Positions 1-12,600 of a DNA stretch of 64,000 nucleotides are shown here, one piece after another. The DNA lies in assembly GCA_013398955.1 (NCBI GenBank), contig VWPU01000809.1, positions 20,588 through 84,587 on the forward strand, read 5' to 3'. This DNA comes from Callaeas wilsoni (lineage: Eukaryota; Chordata; Aves; Passeriformes; Callaeidae). Every line of letters begins with the position of its first letter. The first letter of the stretch is position 1. The notes beneath the pieces were generated by a model, which did no database searches, was not told the DNA's origin, and was given only the letters and a program-made list of their open reading frames with translations. Both the position numbers and the translations under genes were made by a program.

Positions 1-1924
1 ACTTTTCCCTGGTCCGAGTAACCAAACCTGACCGTGTTTCCCAGTCGATTCCCTCCCTCATTTGCACTATAGCAAATCAGAGTCCTTTACAAACTTTAGC
101 GCAGTGTTTTCCAAAAATACTTCCCTTGCCTAGGATGGCTTTCGAGGGCTGTGCACCTTCTCATGTACAGTGGTGCTGGGAGTGCTGTAGGGCTCTGCAA
201 CAAGGAGCAGCCCTGTTCTCCATGGGATGAGCACAGCTCCTTGCCAGGCTGTGCTGGACCAGCCGGCTGTGAGCGAGCTGCAGACCACTGCTCTGCAGAA
301 TTCCCAGCCTTTGCAAGGCAGAGCCGAAGGAAAGAGGGAAGGCAGCTTATCCCACACAGCTGCAAGCTCGGTTCAAAGGGAAATGCTGTAACAAGGCTTT
401 GTTGATGGCTGTGCCATGAATCGAATATTCCCCTGTGTTTTCCTTCTGCTTTGTGTTAGTTGTTATTGAGACAGCGAGACTCAACACTTCCGTAGATAAA
501 AACTATTGTTCCGTGCATGTAATATTTTGAAAATGGGGTTTTGACTTGTAGTTATACTTTTAAATGATGCTGTTTGCAGGTTGGATTCATATTCATTTTA
601 AAGGTAAAGCTGAAGAATCATCTGCTCACAAAAAAAGACAGCCAATGAAATTGCATTTCTCCATTCTACTCTATCAATCAGCTATCTAAACATGCATGTG
701 GGTGAAGGGGGGAAAACTACTTTTAACATGTTTTGTGTACTTATGTATTAGGAGGGTTAACATTGCAAAAAAATCTATTTGTTGCATAGTCTCAGAAATA
801 TTTGATATATATAGTATTTTAGTATGATTTCTCCCCAACCTGTGGACAAATTTATTGGCAGAAAAAAAATTCAGAACAAAATCCAACCCTAATTTTGTCT
901 TTCTCTTAGGAGTGAAAGGATGTTGGGTGGGGGTTTTTGGTTTGGTTGACTACATTTGCAAAAAAAGTAGAGATTAATTTCTTCCTCCCAGTCCTCCCTT
1001 TCCACGTCTTCATTCAGATAGTAACAGGTTTTGAATAATCTTCACTCTGAGCTTCTATATTCCAAGGACATAAATGCAAGGATACTGGCAAACTGTGATA
1101 AAGATTATGTACAGCCTGAGTATTCAAAAGGTTAAGCTTAAACAGGTATTCAGCACTACAGGCTGGATCCATATTCATGTCTCCACTAAATGCTTCTTTG
1201 AAAGTGAAATGAGAAATTAAAGAATACATACATGGCCTGTTTGCTATCTCTTGCAATAGCAGCTTAAATGATTGCTGCTGCAAAACTTGGAAAATTCTTT
1301 TTCAATTTTCATAATATCGTCCCCCACCCACTCTCAAGTGAAGAACACTGAAACCATTTAAATGGTTTTTGGGGCTTTTTCCCCCATATTTATTCTCAGT
1401 CTCACCTTCAGAGTATTTGGACTTGGGTGGAAAACTTTGGACAGGAACATGCTGGGTGTTTGTTTCTAAAGCAATTTTTTCCAATTTTTTTTAATGTTAA
1501 ATTTCTGCTAGCTCTTGCCACATCATTCTGTTAGATTCTGCTCCAAGCAGTTTGGATTTAAATGTTACTGTAAATCCAAATTGCTGTTGTACTATCCTAT
1601 TGTTGATGATTCGATAATGGGTGTAATGGATTATTCAGCATATGTATACAAAAAAAGAGTGGAAATGAGATAAGAGAATGTGTTGTCTTTAACTGTTTTG
1701 GGGGTTTATTTCTCCTTTTATGCTGATGTGCGATTTGATGGAGTGCTCAACTGTGCACAGATTAAGGCTTCACAAGCCGAATTGATCTTTATTAGAAATC
1801 TGTTCAGATCTTTCCTCCATGTCTTGTCAGAAAGGATTTGCCTTAAACCCAAATATCAAGAAATGAAACTCCAGGGAACTGACCTTCATGGGCACAGGCA
1901 GAGAATGTATGAAGAGGAGCCCTA
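1..1924. other. Unassigned AT-rich DNA with one GC-richer patch
   Basis: I see no gene here that I can support. Bases about 131-345 are clearly richer in G and C than the surroundings and stay open in more than one frame, which GC-rich DNA does by chance. A 27-base open segment at 1400-1426 follows a very pyrimidine-rich acceptor and would hand the right phase to the candidate exon at 2632, but its donor is weak and its length is below normal exon size, so I do not call it. Confidence 0.5.
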
Positions 1925-2396
1925 CGGAGCAGGAATTTGGGGTGTTGCTGCATGAGAGGCTGGGCCCAGACAGCCAAATATATCCCAGGCTGCCTCAAAA
2001 AGAGAGCAGAAGGTCAAAGAGGATTCTCCTCCTTTACCTACTCCTGAGAGACCCTACCTGGGGTTTCCATAAAAAGGATAAGGGCTTGCTGGAGCAATTC
2101 CAGAGGAAACTGTGGAGATGATCAATGGGCTGGAGAACCTTTCTATGAAGACAGGCTGGGAGAGTTGGGGTAGTTCAGCCTGGAGAGAAGGCTCCAGGCA
2201 GACTTTACAACCCCTTCCAGTTAAAGGGGCACCAAGAAAGCTGGAGAGGGACATTTCACAAGGGCAGGGAGTGATAGACAAGGGGCAATGGCTTCAAACT
2301 GAAAGAAGGTAGGCTTAGGTTGGATATTGAGAAGAAATTCTTTATTGCAAGGGTGGGGAGGCACTGGAACAGGTTGCCTGGAGAAGTTGTGGAGGT
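1925..2396 (+). mobile_element. CR1 LINE fragment, sense, 3' part of ORF2 and start of the 3' UTR
   Basis: The stretch follows the CR1 consensus from the end of the reverse-transcriptase frame (segments resembling the usual KDLGVLVDEKL, ANRILGCI and REVILPLYSAL blocks in degenerate form) through the very conserved block 'gaagacaggctgggagagtt' near 2147 and 'actgaaagaaggtag' near 2299, to 'ggaacaggttgcctggagaa' near 2367. It stops before the 3' UTR block that normally leads to the 8-base tail repeats, so the 3' end is missing. Several indels break the frame and the copy is dead. Left boundary is approximate, because similarity fades around 1910-1930. Confidence 0.88.
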
Positions 2397-2631
2397 AGAT
2401 CATCTATCTCTACCAGATGCTAAGCTCCAGCAGAGCTGAGCAGCTCACCAATCATGTGAGCTGAGGTGGTGTTCATCTGCTTTAGAAGAGGTTTGCAATA
2501 AAGGGAAATGTCTTCATTTCTGATTCCTTATTTAAAGAAGGCTATGCTAGCTCCAATTATGTGTCTGTGAGGCCTCATTAGAATAAAAGACAAATTAGGT
2601 GCCCTCCAATGTACGTTCAAGGATTATTTAG

Positions 2632-2686
2632 GGCCATCAGCAGTGCCACTGAAGCTGATGAATATTTGCTGTTGATTCCAGGGGGA
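2632..2686 (+). CDS. Candidate exon A of an unidentified + strand gene
   Basis: A 55-base segment lies between an acceptor-like 'ggattatttag' and a donor-like GGA|gtaaga. Only one frame is open; it needs one base from a previous exon, ends on a codon boundary and reads AISSATEADEYLLLIPGG. The next candidate exon can follow in phase 0, giving a strand-like run (LLLIPGG then KSVTVTFLP) of the kind seen in immunoglobulin-like beta folds such as ASH/PapD-type domains. That domain idea is inference from pattern only. The length is short for a vertebrate exon and the acceptor is weak, so it could be a pseudo-exon. Confidence 0.25.
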
Positions 2687-2906
2687 GTAAGAGAAGGGGC
2701 CCTGTGTAATTCATAGTGAGATTCTTAATGGGAAAGTTTCCTTTCATCTCAGTGCAATTACATTGATCCAGGCATGGTCTCTTTATTAATGACTAGATGA
2801 CCTCAGCTAAGATTTTTAGCCCATTTTGACTTCAAAAATGTCATTTTATGTAATCTATAATGTCTCCACTATTTTGTTCTCCTACAAATGCTCTGGAGTA
2901 TTAGAG

Positions 2907-2958
2907 AAATCAGTCACAGTGACCTTTTTGCCCTGTGATTCTCATCTGCTTAATCCTG
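2907..2958 (+). CDS. Candidate exon B of an unidentified + strand gene
   Basis: This 52-base open segment starts after AG at 2905-2906 and ends at CCTG|gtgtat. AG dinucleotides at 2897-2898 and 2903-2904 are alternative acceptors, but they change the phase. The frame reads KSVTVTFLPCDSHLLNP and leaves one base. Joined to the next candidate, that base restores a glycine. The alternating hydrophobic residues suggest a beta strand followed by a turn. The acceptor is ambiguous within about eight bases, which is the main weakness of the call. Confidence 0.25.
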
Positions 2959-3389
2959 GTGTATTTGGAAGGAAACAAGACCTGCTACAAATTTAGAAAT
3001 TGAAATAGAGTTGCATCTCTATTTTTTCATGAGATGGACTCTCATTCATCATTATGCAATCTCTGATAGATTTAATAGTTATGATAATTTATTTATTTAC
3101 TTTGATATTTTAATTTATTTAGTTTAACCTAAAGATCCATCGTAACAGTAATGTCCCAAACAAACCTTTCTATTTTGACCTGTTAATTGTTAGGGTTGTG
3201 CTATTGCATTACTGGGTTTATAAACTGACCAAGTAATATAGGAAAATTGTGGCTTGTTAACAAGCAATTTTCTTCTAAGTACACATGGATTTTAAAGCAG
3301 ATTTTGTTCAAGGGAGTAACTTTAAATCATTCTTCAAGTTAAAATGTTATGAGGGAAGGTTCACTTTGGATTATTTTTCTATTTTACAG

Positions 3390-3441
3390 GATATCAACTT
3401 AAATCTATTAAGTTGGCTAATGGCATAACACTGCATGAGAC
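3390..3441 (+). CDS. Candidate exon C of an unidentified + strand gene
   Basis: A strong acceptor ('ttatttttctattttacag') precedes 52 bases that are open in one usable frame, reading YQLKSIKLANGITLHE. The donor is GAGAC|gtgaat, so-so in strength. The segment takes two bases to complete its first codon and leaves two, which matches its neighbours on either side. Other frames contain stops. Nothing in the peptide identifies a family. Confidence 0.3.
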
Positions 3442-4199
3442 GTGAATCCTGGTTTCGCTAACAGAAATTAGTTTCTGAAACCTTCATTTGAAGTATTAAG
3501 TAGTGTATCATACTTCATTAAAATTATCCTTTGAAGTAGCAAGCAAAAATTTTTTTGTGTTCATGTTGTGTGAAGAACCAGGAGTTTTAGTGCATATCTC
3601 TACAAACTAATTGTAGAAGGGCATTTGCAGTTTTGACTGGTGAAGAATGGATTCAGAGATTAAATTTGCAAGTGTAACATGATGCTCTTGGACAGAAACA
3701 AATCAATCTACCTGTGGCAAGATATTCACCAGATAATAATGCAATTTTTTCCTTCCACTTACTCATATTTAAATTAATCATAGTAATTGAAAATATTAGA
3801 TAATGTTATCATTTTAATGTTCTGCCTGACCTTCCACCCTTCCTAAGACAGGACAGCCGTTTGATTTTTTTTTAATGAGCACTTTAAAGGAATAATATCT
3901 TTGAAATTAACGACTTGGAGGACATGTAAAAGGTGGTGTGGGGTAGACAGAAATGTGTCTGTTGTCCAAAGTAATGGTAAATGATCCAAGAAGAAACCAA
4001 ATTCAAATTGTGATTAAATTGAATTAACTGAAATTGGTTATTTGTGTGCCAGATATCCCACTGAACTTTTGGAAGCTGTGGTAAACGTGGCCCATTATGA
4101 GCCATGTAGTAAATATGGTTTAAAACGATGGGATGCTTGTCCTCTTGATGACATATTTCTTTTGAGGGAAGATATATACTATGGGATTTGTTTTTTCAG

Positions 4200-4259
4200 G
4201 TCTCGTCTGTTACCCTTAGGAGATTCTGACAGTGTCATGATCTCAAAACCAAAAAAAAA
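4200..4259 (+). CDS. Candidate exon D of an unidentified + strand gene
   Basis: The segment is bounded by 'tgttttttcag' and a tandem donor 'gtgagtgtgagt', both good matches to vertebrate splice consensus. Its 60 bases keep the frame; the open reading is SRLLPLGDSDSVMISKPKK, entering with one base and leaving two. The lysine-rich end is encoded by an A-run, so slippage or sequencing error there would shift the phase. The length and splice signals make it one of the better small exons in the left half. Function is unknown. Confidence 0.35.
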
Positions 4260-5557
4260 GTGAGTGTGAGTGTTACTGCCTGTGGCTCCTGGGTGCTCGG
4301 ACCTGGAAGTCCCCTTAATATTATGACAATCCTGCTATGATTTAACTCTAAATTCTGTATTGTCATAGTGGTTTTCCTTCATAAAAATAAGGCCTTAGAT
4401 CCACCGTATAGTGTAAAATATCTCCTGGAGATCAGTTTAATTATACTCATATAAAATGCAGTTAAACAGCTGTGGTGAAGCTTGTTATTACTGCCACATA
4501 TTAATGTTTCCGGGCCTCCTCCTCACAGGGAAGAGCCAACTTTCAGTTGGAGTTATTACATTCCAAATGTTTACTTAGCATAAAATCCACCCGTGTGAAG
4601 GATTGCTTGGGTGTGACAGATGGCATATTCTGCAATATGTAACACCAGTTTGGGGCAGAATTAACTAATTTATTTAAAAAAAACACACACCTTTTTATCT
4701 TTTAAGTGATTGGCAGATTTCTTTTGTCTGCTTTTTTGTCCTTCAGAATGTTAAAGGTTTTAACATAGTTCTTTGTATTTCTTTTCCTTTTTGTCTGAAA
4801 ATATTAATCCTTGCCACTTGCTGGGTTTTTTCCCCCCTATCGTTGTGGGCTGTTCTGTTAGGATTTTTTTTTACTTAGCTTGTGGACAGTCTAAATAATT
4901 TTTTGGGCTGTATCTAACTTCTGCACCAAATTAAAGGCATCAGACTGGAGAGAATGGGAGCAAAACTTCAGAGCTAAATGAAAAATGAGAACTGGTTTTG
5001 GTTTGACTGGTTAATGTATCTAGTTGAACTAGCTGAGTGTAAAAGCTATGGAGCAGAAGGGCCACTTTGGTGTGGAAAGGTGTTTCAAGGTACTCTCCTT
5101 CTCTAATGGGAAATAGAAGAAAAAGTAACTTATTGTTTGTGGAACATGGAAAAACTTACTGTGAAACAGAGATGGTCTAGTGGATTAAATTGTGGTTAAA
5201 CTCAGCATTTGTATTTTGACCTTTAACTTCTAAGTTTATATTTTTATATTATATGTGAAGGAGGAGCCAGGTGAGATTGAGTGATGTTTTTCAAAATAAG
5301 CAGTTAGTCTAAGCAGATAAGACAGACAAGATTAGAAACTAGAACTAATATTTTATTGGATTATCACAGCTATGGTTACACTGTCTTTGAAAGTATTCAG
5401 ACTTTTGTCTATTTGAAGATATATTTGATTTTTCTTGTGGAACTAGCACTTATTTTGAAGAAAGTAAGCACTTATCTAGCGAGCTTTTATTGCTAATACA
5501 TAATCCTAGACAATGTCACCTAATAACTCAGATCATTTGTTTATTTTTGACGCTTAG

Positions 5558-5603
5558 GCCCTCCTGCAAAGCTTTGTGCCACACCGAGGTCTCTTGTCAC
5601 AAC
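5558..5603 (+). CDS. Candidate exon E of an unidentified + strand gene
   Basis: A 46-base segment follows the acceptor 'ttatttttgacgcttag' and ends at CACAAC|gtatgc. In the phase delivered by exon D it reads PSCKALCHTEVSCHN and ends on a codon boundary, as exon F requires. A second frame is also open (ALLQSFVPHRGLLSQ), so the phase is argued from the neighbours and not from the segment itself. The cysteine and histidine content is too sparse and irregular to propose a zinc site. Confidence 0.22.
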
Positions 5604-8600
5604 GTATGCCCAGCACATACTTCCATGGAGTAAAAGTCTGTTTGTAGGTCTGGATTTGTCCAGTTACTGTGTAAGGCACTGGGGATATTTCAGTGTATTA
5701 TTTGTAGCTGCTCTGTTGCTAAACAGTAGGTTGACAAATTCCGATAAATAATTGTGAGTGTTCAATGATATTGCAGTTCCACCATTAGACTCAAACAGGC
5801 ATATATATCTGCCATGCCTTATAATCAGGTGCTGTTTGAAGTGGTTAATCTGTGATTAGGAAATATTAATAATAAATAGTATCTCCCAATAGGGTACACA
5901 GGTCATTAATTACATAAAATGTAGCTGTAGCATATTCTCATAAATCGCTAACTCCTACAGCCTTTCTTTTAAATGTATATGCAGTGTGCTATTCATAAAA
6001 GAAACAAGAATACTTAAAACATCTGTTAATCATCTAACCACTTATAAAAGAACACTTAATCCAAAAGAAGCCTGATAAATCTTTCTTCAATGTTTTGTTC
6101 ACTGTACCATTGTGATTTCTTGTTTTCTGTAACAACTCTTGCTGAATCCTGTAGAGAAGTGTTGCATGATTTGACTTACCCTATTGCAGACCTGGGACTA
6201 GAATGACTGAACTCACTCTTTGGAGAGTGTTTTGCTGCTACTTTTATTTTTTTCTTTTTTGTAACTCATTCTTATTGGCTTTGGAATGTATTTCTAGAAT
6301 TGAAATGGCTTTAAGGAGGATGTTTGGGGTTTTTTACTCAAGGAAAATAGATGGAATAAAAACTTTTATTGCTAGTATTCAAAATGGACTGCATGAATAT
6401 TTTTGCCAACCAGGCCAAGTGCCAGGTCCTGCCCCTGGGTCACACCAACCCCTGCAGCTCCGGGCTGGGGCAGAGGGGCTGGAAAGTGCCTGGTGGGAAA
6501 GGCCCTGGGGGTGCTGGTCAGCAGCAGCTGAACGTGAGCCAGGTGTGCCCAGGGGGGCAAGAAGCCACTGGCACCTGGCCTGTACCAGCCATGGTGTGGC
6601 CAGCAGGACCAGGGCAGGGACTGTCCCCCTGACAGGGCACTGGTGAGGCCACTCCTCAAATCCTGTGTCCAGCTCTGGGCCCCTCACAACAAGACAGACA
6701 TTGAGGGGCTGGAGCATGTCCAGGGAAGGGAACGGAGCTGGGAAGGGTCTGGAGCACGAGGCTGATGAGGAGCAGCTGATGTATCTCAGTCTGGAGAAAA
6801 GGAGTTTCTAAATTGTTGTTACTAATACCTTAAATGATGTGATATATTAAATCTTAATAATCATAAAACAGAATATGCACAAAAAAATGAAAGAATTTTG
6901 TTGTAATTTGTAAAACTGCCTTATGCCATTCTGGGCCTGATTTTCACACAAATGGTCAAAAAATTCCATCTCTGTCATTGCTGAGTACTGTTGTACATTT
7001 AGATCCTAACCCCAAAATCTGCCAAAACTCATAAATTGATGTGAACCAGAGCGGTGGTTTTGAGAGACTGTACTACAATGTTAGCCATGTTCAGGATGAT
7101 GCAAAGTTATTCTGTCTCCAGTGCAGAACAGAGATAATGAAGCAGATTCTGTTTCTGCCCCGGAGTGATTCTCTAGCCTGAGTTCAGAGGTCGTGATGTG
7201 GCAGGTTATAGGGATGATTCCAAGTTAGCAAGGGCAGTCCCAATTACTTTTAGCACTTGAGATTAAAGCTCTTGTTTCAGTGCTCAGTTATTTCAAGACT
7301 GAACTGAGGAAAGCAGCTTTCTGCCTAAGGACTCTGAGCTCAGATCCTACTCTGTTTGAAGGTACTGCTTATAGGTTACCTTAAGTGCAAAGTATTAAGT
7401 CTAAGAGCTCTGTTCTGAGCATTTATGAAATTCCTCTGCTAGCATATTGCTATCATCTGCATCCCAAAATAATCTCATTAGTACATAATGTACCATGTGC
7501 CTGAATGATATTTCAATATCCTGTCTTTTTTAGAGTATAATGTATACACATCGCTGGGTTTGTGCACACTCTACAATGATATACTCATTTCTGAACAGCC
7601 TTTTTTGAATGATGCTCCCAGCAGACCCTGCATAAGCAGTGAGCTGAAGAGTGGCCCTAGGGCAAAGTGCTGTGATATAATATCAGTGTGCCTGTGTTCA
7701 GACATTTAGCCAGTGAGTGATGAGACATTTAAAGGCTTTTTGTATTTCCCTGCTGAAAGATTTGAAGGGGAGGGAAGTTTAGGTAATCCAGGTCATGTTA
7801 CCCTAATCCCTGGAGAGCAGGGAAACCTGCTAGTAGTGAAGCTCTACTATGAAAGACTCAGATTCCTGTGCCAGACCAATTGTTTTGTCGAGATATTAAC
7901 AAAAAAGTCACTTTGCCACTTTGTGCTCATATCCATCTTTGGAAATTAAGGACTCTGAGCCTTTGAAGTCTGCTGAAGGAGTGAGTCACTCCCTAGAACA
8001 CAGCAAACGGATCTCATCGTACATTTTGGTGTTGCAAAGACTATCCTCCCAAAGATTCCTCTTCCCAGGGAACACATCAGGGAATGTGTCTCTTTTTTCT
8101 GTCTGCCAGTGCTGAAGTGCCTTTTTTTGCCCAGACTATTTAGCAGACAGACTTATCCTGGGCTGGCTCCCTGCTGTTTATGCAGGCCCCAGGTAGCTGT
8201 AGGTGGGAAGAGAAAGCCGTGTGCTCCTCTGTCAGCCTTTTGCTAACGCTGCTGCAGTAAAATGAATTACTTGTCTCCTCTTTCCAGAAAGGTCATGGAA
8301 TAGTTTTGCTTTATTGAGATGATCTGATCTGCATTGTGTGCACTCTTTTGAGGAAGCTTGGTCAGGCTGAACAGTATGACAGGGTAGCAAGTGCTTTTAG
8401 GTTGAAATCACCCTCTCTCTCTTGTAATAAAAAGAAAAACCAAACAAAAAACATCCCACTTTGTCATGATGACAATGACCAGCAGCTTTGCTGGTTTTCA
8501 CTGTCATTTCAAGCCTTTATTCTCTTTGTAACTCCTGACTATAAATCATCTTCAATGCCTGCTGTACACAGCACTTGTCAGGACATATAAACTGCTGATT

Positions 8601-9587
8601 ATTAAACTGTTTTCCCCAGTCCCATTCCCCATGAAAGGCTGCTGTCTGATGCCTCTGGTTTAGTAAAATATTTTCCTGTCAACAGGAAATTATTCCCCCT
8701 TTTGTATAGAGAGAAGATGAGATTACTTTGTCATATTCATGTAATACCGTATTCTTCTGGGGCATTCTATAGCTCATTGAACTTTGTGCAGCACCATAAT
8801 ATTTGATCCAAAGAAAATAAATCTGCTTCAAGCTATTAGTCTAAGATAGCGATAAGAGGGGAGAGGGGAATTTCCTGCATCATGCAAAGTATTGCTGTGT
8901 GTTTTGTTGCTGTAATCGGGATTAGAAACACAAAACAAAGAGTTCAGCAGCAGGAGTCCTGGCTTTCCCCCATTGCATTCCATCCAGGAAGAGCTCTTCA
9001 AGTACGGGGTGATGGAATGCAAATACTGAACAGGAACAGGGTTCTAGACAACAAACTCTGTACTGAACAGGCACTTATTTGTTATTTTCCCCTTTTTTTG
9101 CTCCTTTCTACCCTACTCCTCATCACCAGCTTCTTTTCCTCCTTATTTGCTTCAGTCGAGTCTTCACCTACACAGACTCCCTGCCTCATCCATACTGTCC
9201 ACAGACTCTTGCTTGTATTTTATGAGAAAAGTGGGAGAATATGGCATGGCTCACCTCTTACAATGAGTGTAGGTATTTTTATTTTGCTGCTGGCTCTCTC
9301 TGCTTGTATTTTGGACATTAGATCAGTTATGTTCATTTACTACAGATAAAGCCTCAAAAATTTCAGCAGTGTTTGTTGCTTTCTTCAGAGTAGGAGGAGC
9401 ATCAGGATCAAGAGGTCCATCTTTGTTCTGTCTGCTCGTGTGCCCCCTGTGATGCCAGTAAAGCCAAAGAGGTTCACTGTATCTAAGCTACCTCTACACT
9501 TTGAAATGCTGAAGTAGGAATTTCTATTATTTAGACTTTTTTCTCAATATTGATGTTGCGAGTGTCTGCGGTGTTCTGCTTTTGCAG
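5604..9587 (+). other. Putative intron, holding one CR1 piece
   Basis: Apart from the CR1 fragment at 6405-6805, I see nothing functional. The stretch includes the longest open frame of the window, a start-to-stop reading of 155 codons at 8882-9349. Its composition is a mix of low-information hydrophobic runs and it has no recognisable domain. A frame of that length is roughly what chance gives in 64 kb of AT-rich sequence. Confidence 0.4.
6405..6805 (+). mobile_element. CR1 LINE fragment, sense, from ORF2 C-terminal region
   Basis: The GC-rich block matches the CR1 ORF2 region downstream of the catalytic core. Landmarks are 'ggccaagtgccaggtcctgc' (the NKAKCxVLHLGH block), 'gccagcaggaccagggcag' (ASRT/R block), 'cactggtgaggcc' (ALVRP), 'agacattgaggggctggag' and 'cagtctggagaaaaggag' at the end. 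It is truncated at both sides and lacks the 3' tail. Single-base and short deletions break the frame, so the apparent open frames of 87 to 147 codons over it are not genes. Confidence 0.92.
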
Positions 9588-9647
9588 CAACTGACAAATC
9601 CAAGTTCAGTGCAGAGCTCTGAAGTTGTTAGGGAATTATTCTTGGAG
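9588..9647 (+). CDS. Candidate exon F of an unidentified + strand gene
   Basis: The acceptor 'gtgttctgcttttgcag' is strong and the donor is TTGGAG|gtattt. The 60 bases are open in one frame only and that frame starts and ends on codon boundaries: QLTNPSSVQSSEVVRELFLE. A polar, serine-rich start passes into an amphipathic helix that would continue into exon G (MRFDQLLKAG). The directly compatible phase (0 to 0) with exon G and the continuous helical pattern are the main support. Confidence 0.4.
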
Positions 9648-12600
9648 GTATTTATATGCCCTGGGCTTGATTTATTTCATTTGGACCATTCTAACTGAGA
9701 AAAACACTGACAAAGTGAGAAAAGAATCAGGCCAAAAGATGCTAATTTACATTTTCAGCTTCAGAGCGAAGCATGGATGTACTCTTCCAGGCAAATGTTA
9801 ATAAGCTTTTGGTCTTTAAAAATGTAAATAATTTATTGAACTTCTACTGCATTTGCCATGTTTCAGAAGAGCAAACATTAACAACTCTGCAATACGAAAT
9901 AATTTCAGAGCAGTGAAAATGGATGCAACCATGAACAAAATGAGTGTTTTGACCATAAAATGCTATAATTAATAATGATACCGACTGTAGTTATTAAATG
10001 CAAATCAAAGCATGAAGTATATTTTTCACTTCAAATTTAATTTTAAGAAGGAAGTTTCAGATGATGAACTTTGCTTACCTCTAACTTTCTGCTAAATCAT
10101 GCCTTCAGTTGCCAATATATTGAAATATACAGTGACTGGGAGAATTTGGTCTGTTATTATTTCTACTGAAATGTCCTTGAACTAAACAACTCTCCACAGT
10201 TGCCATCCGAAGTCATGAGCCTCTATGGCATTTCAGTGTTTGAGTTGTTATTATAAAACTATTTATTCTCTAGGTGTGATCCTATTTAAAAGGGTGAAAG
10301 AAAGTGGAGGAAGCCAATCTCATTTCACTAATGTAGAAGTAAAATTTGTCTCTTTAGCTCTGTGAAATCTGACTTGTACCTGCTGTTGTGTGCCAAGACG
10401 AGTAAGAGTGATGAGGAGCTCTGAGCTGTCTTTTCCAGCTCTCTCTAAAATGAAATTGAGCGGACCAAATGTTACAACATTAAATCTCCCTCAAGTTTGG
10501 CTTTTGGCTTTTGTTACTATTATATCTAGAACAGTTAGTGCATTATTTATAAGTAACTTCTCATTTCAAATATTCAATACAGAATTGACACTTTACTCAT
10601 GTGAATTTGTGTGCTGTTTTATTATGAAAGTTTTCAACACTTCTTTCTGGTATCACATTTATGTAATATAAATTTGATGCTGTAGAGTGCAATTGCTAAT
10701 TTTTCATCTCTTTTCAACAGAATTGTTTGGCCTTTCTCCTTCCTCATGCCCATCTTATTGGCTTTCTAGTAGCTATCATCTGTGTGTGATACTCGTTGTG
10801 TGGTGTGTGATGCATCAGTACAGAAGCATGGGAAGGCAAAGTGCCACATTCCCAAAGGAATCCTGGACTAAAAGTGCAAAAAACCTGACTTTAAGCTCAT
10901 TTGAAAAAATTGGCTTACTGTCCAGCTATAGGCTGTGGGTCCTTCATTATTCCTATTTAAATTAAAGCTCTCATGTTTTAGTTCTGTGTAATCGGGCCTG
11001 TAGGATTTTATGTGCTGGAGACTTCTCCCTTTTATCACTCATGTCTGCTTATGGTGACAAAGGAAGAAGAGAGGGGATCGTCAGCATGTAAGAAACACAG
11101 GTAGCTTAATTGGGTGTTGCCAAAAGTCCTGCTGCCTCTTGTTAGAGTTTACTCACAGCTGGGGCATATTACAGTTTAATCATTCTATGCTAGTTATTAA
11201 AGCACAGTATAATAACAATTTTAGCATATAGAAAATGTTTTAGGTGTAGTTGTGACTTACAGGCTATAAATGTACAAGTTAGGAGAAACTTTCCGTTGTA
11301 TCAAAAGATTCCAATTCTTCAAAATTGTGGGTTTGGTTTAATTTGCTTCCTCTTTGGTGATGTCCCCTGGCAGGCTGCCAAGTCTGGCAAATATCAATCT
11401 TATAAATCGTCATTTACCTGAGAAAGGTGATCTGACTTTAAATTATACTCCTGGGATTTATAGGATTTAAACTTAATTCTGGTTTTACTTTTGAGATTGC
11501 AAGGCTTTTGTTCCAATTTGGAAGATATTTTTCTCTAGAAATTACTGTTTAATTTAATATGCTTGAAGAAAACTCTTGTTAGCAAATATTGTTTTTAAAA
11601 CTCTAGATGAAATTTAGATTTGGGGTTTTTTTGCCATCAGATATTGTTAAATTATTCTGAGCGATATCTTCAAATAGAAATGAACCTTTTCATTCATGTC
11701 TCTTCACTAACATGACAGATGTGTGCTACTCAGCCAGGTATTTACTTGTATCTACTCCACTTGATGCAATTGGTTTCATCTAAATGCGATCTAATATTGA
11801 TTATATCTGTAAACAGGTCCAGGAAAGAAAATGGGCATGTTGAGCAAGAGTTGTCTTCCATAAGACTATGCTAAGGAAGTTAATTATATTTCAATTGAGA
11901 AGTAATTTTAACTATTTTCTAAACCTTTTCCAAAACCACCTTTTTTCTTTCCAAGAATAAGAGTTTGCTTGCACCTTTTTTGGATTTTTGGGAAATATCT
12001 GTTTCTAAACATACTCAATTTTTTGTGTGTGTGAATAAATATACTTTACAGTATGTTTTCTTGTTTCCAATGCTGATTCCACTGTTAATAACTTACCCTT
12101 TGGGAAGAGCTTACAAGAGAAATAGTAAAGCATTATTTTACAAATGGAATACCTAGAGATGATATTTCATCTAAAGTCTGACTGCTGTAACTTAGCTTTG
12201 AACCTAATATGCTACTGTAAGTGTAAATTTATTCCTAAAGAGAACTTACTTTAACTGTAAGTAAAGTTATGAATATACTTTTCTGAAGTATACTGAATAT
12301 AAGGCAGTATATAAATCAGTTTAAAAATGACAATTTAATAAGTTTTTTTCCTGGCAGACTGAACATATAGCCCCATGTACTTTGATTTAAAAATTTTATT
12401 CTACAATAGAAGATTAATATTTATGTATGTATTATTTGAAACTAGGGACCGTATTTAACTGAATTTTTGACTCACAGCATCTCTGTAGGTCTAACACAAG
12501 AACTTGCTGTGATAGTATTTCTCCTTTTGTGCAAGAAGAGGGTCCAGGTTTGTGTAGGAGTGTGATCACTGCTGGGGGTACCTGGAGGTTTGGGATGCTT

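Noticed and set aside
6203..6717. Overlapping frames of 87 to 147 codons on both strands
   Set aside because: They lie over the CR1 fragment at 6405-6805 and are explained by its GC-rich, stop-poor sequence.
9255..9340. Minus-strand segment ending at AGAG|gtgagc with an internal ATG
   Set aside because: The acceptor is followed directly by an in-frame stop, so it would have to be a first coding exon, and nothing upstream looks like a promoter.
8882..9349. Longest open reading frame of the window (155 codons, + strand)
   Set aside because: A frame of this length is about the maximum expected by chance in 64 kb of AT-rich DNA read six ways. The peptide has no domain, and no promoter or poly(A) context was seen.
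10075..10136. Minus-strand segment with strong donor AGAG|gtaagc and acceptor
   Set aside because: All three frames contain stop codons; a classic pseudo-exon.
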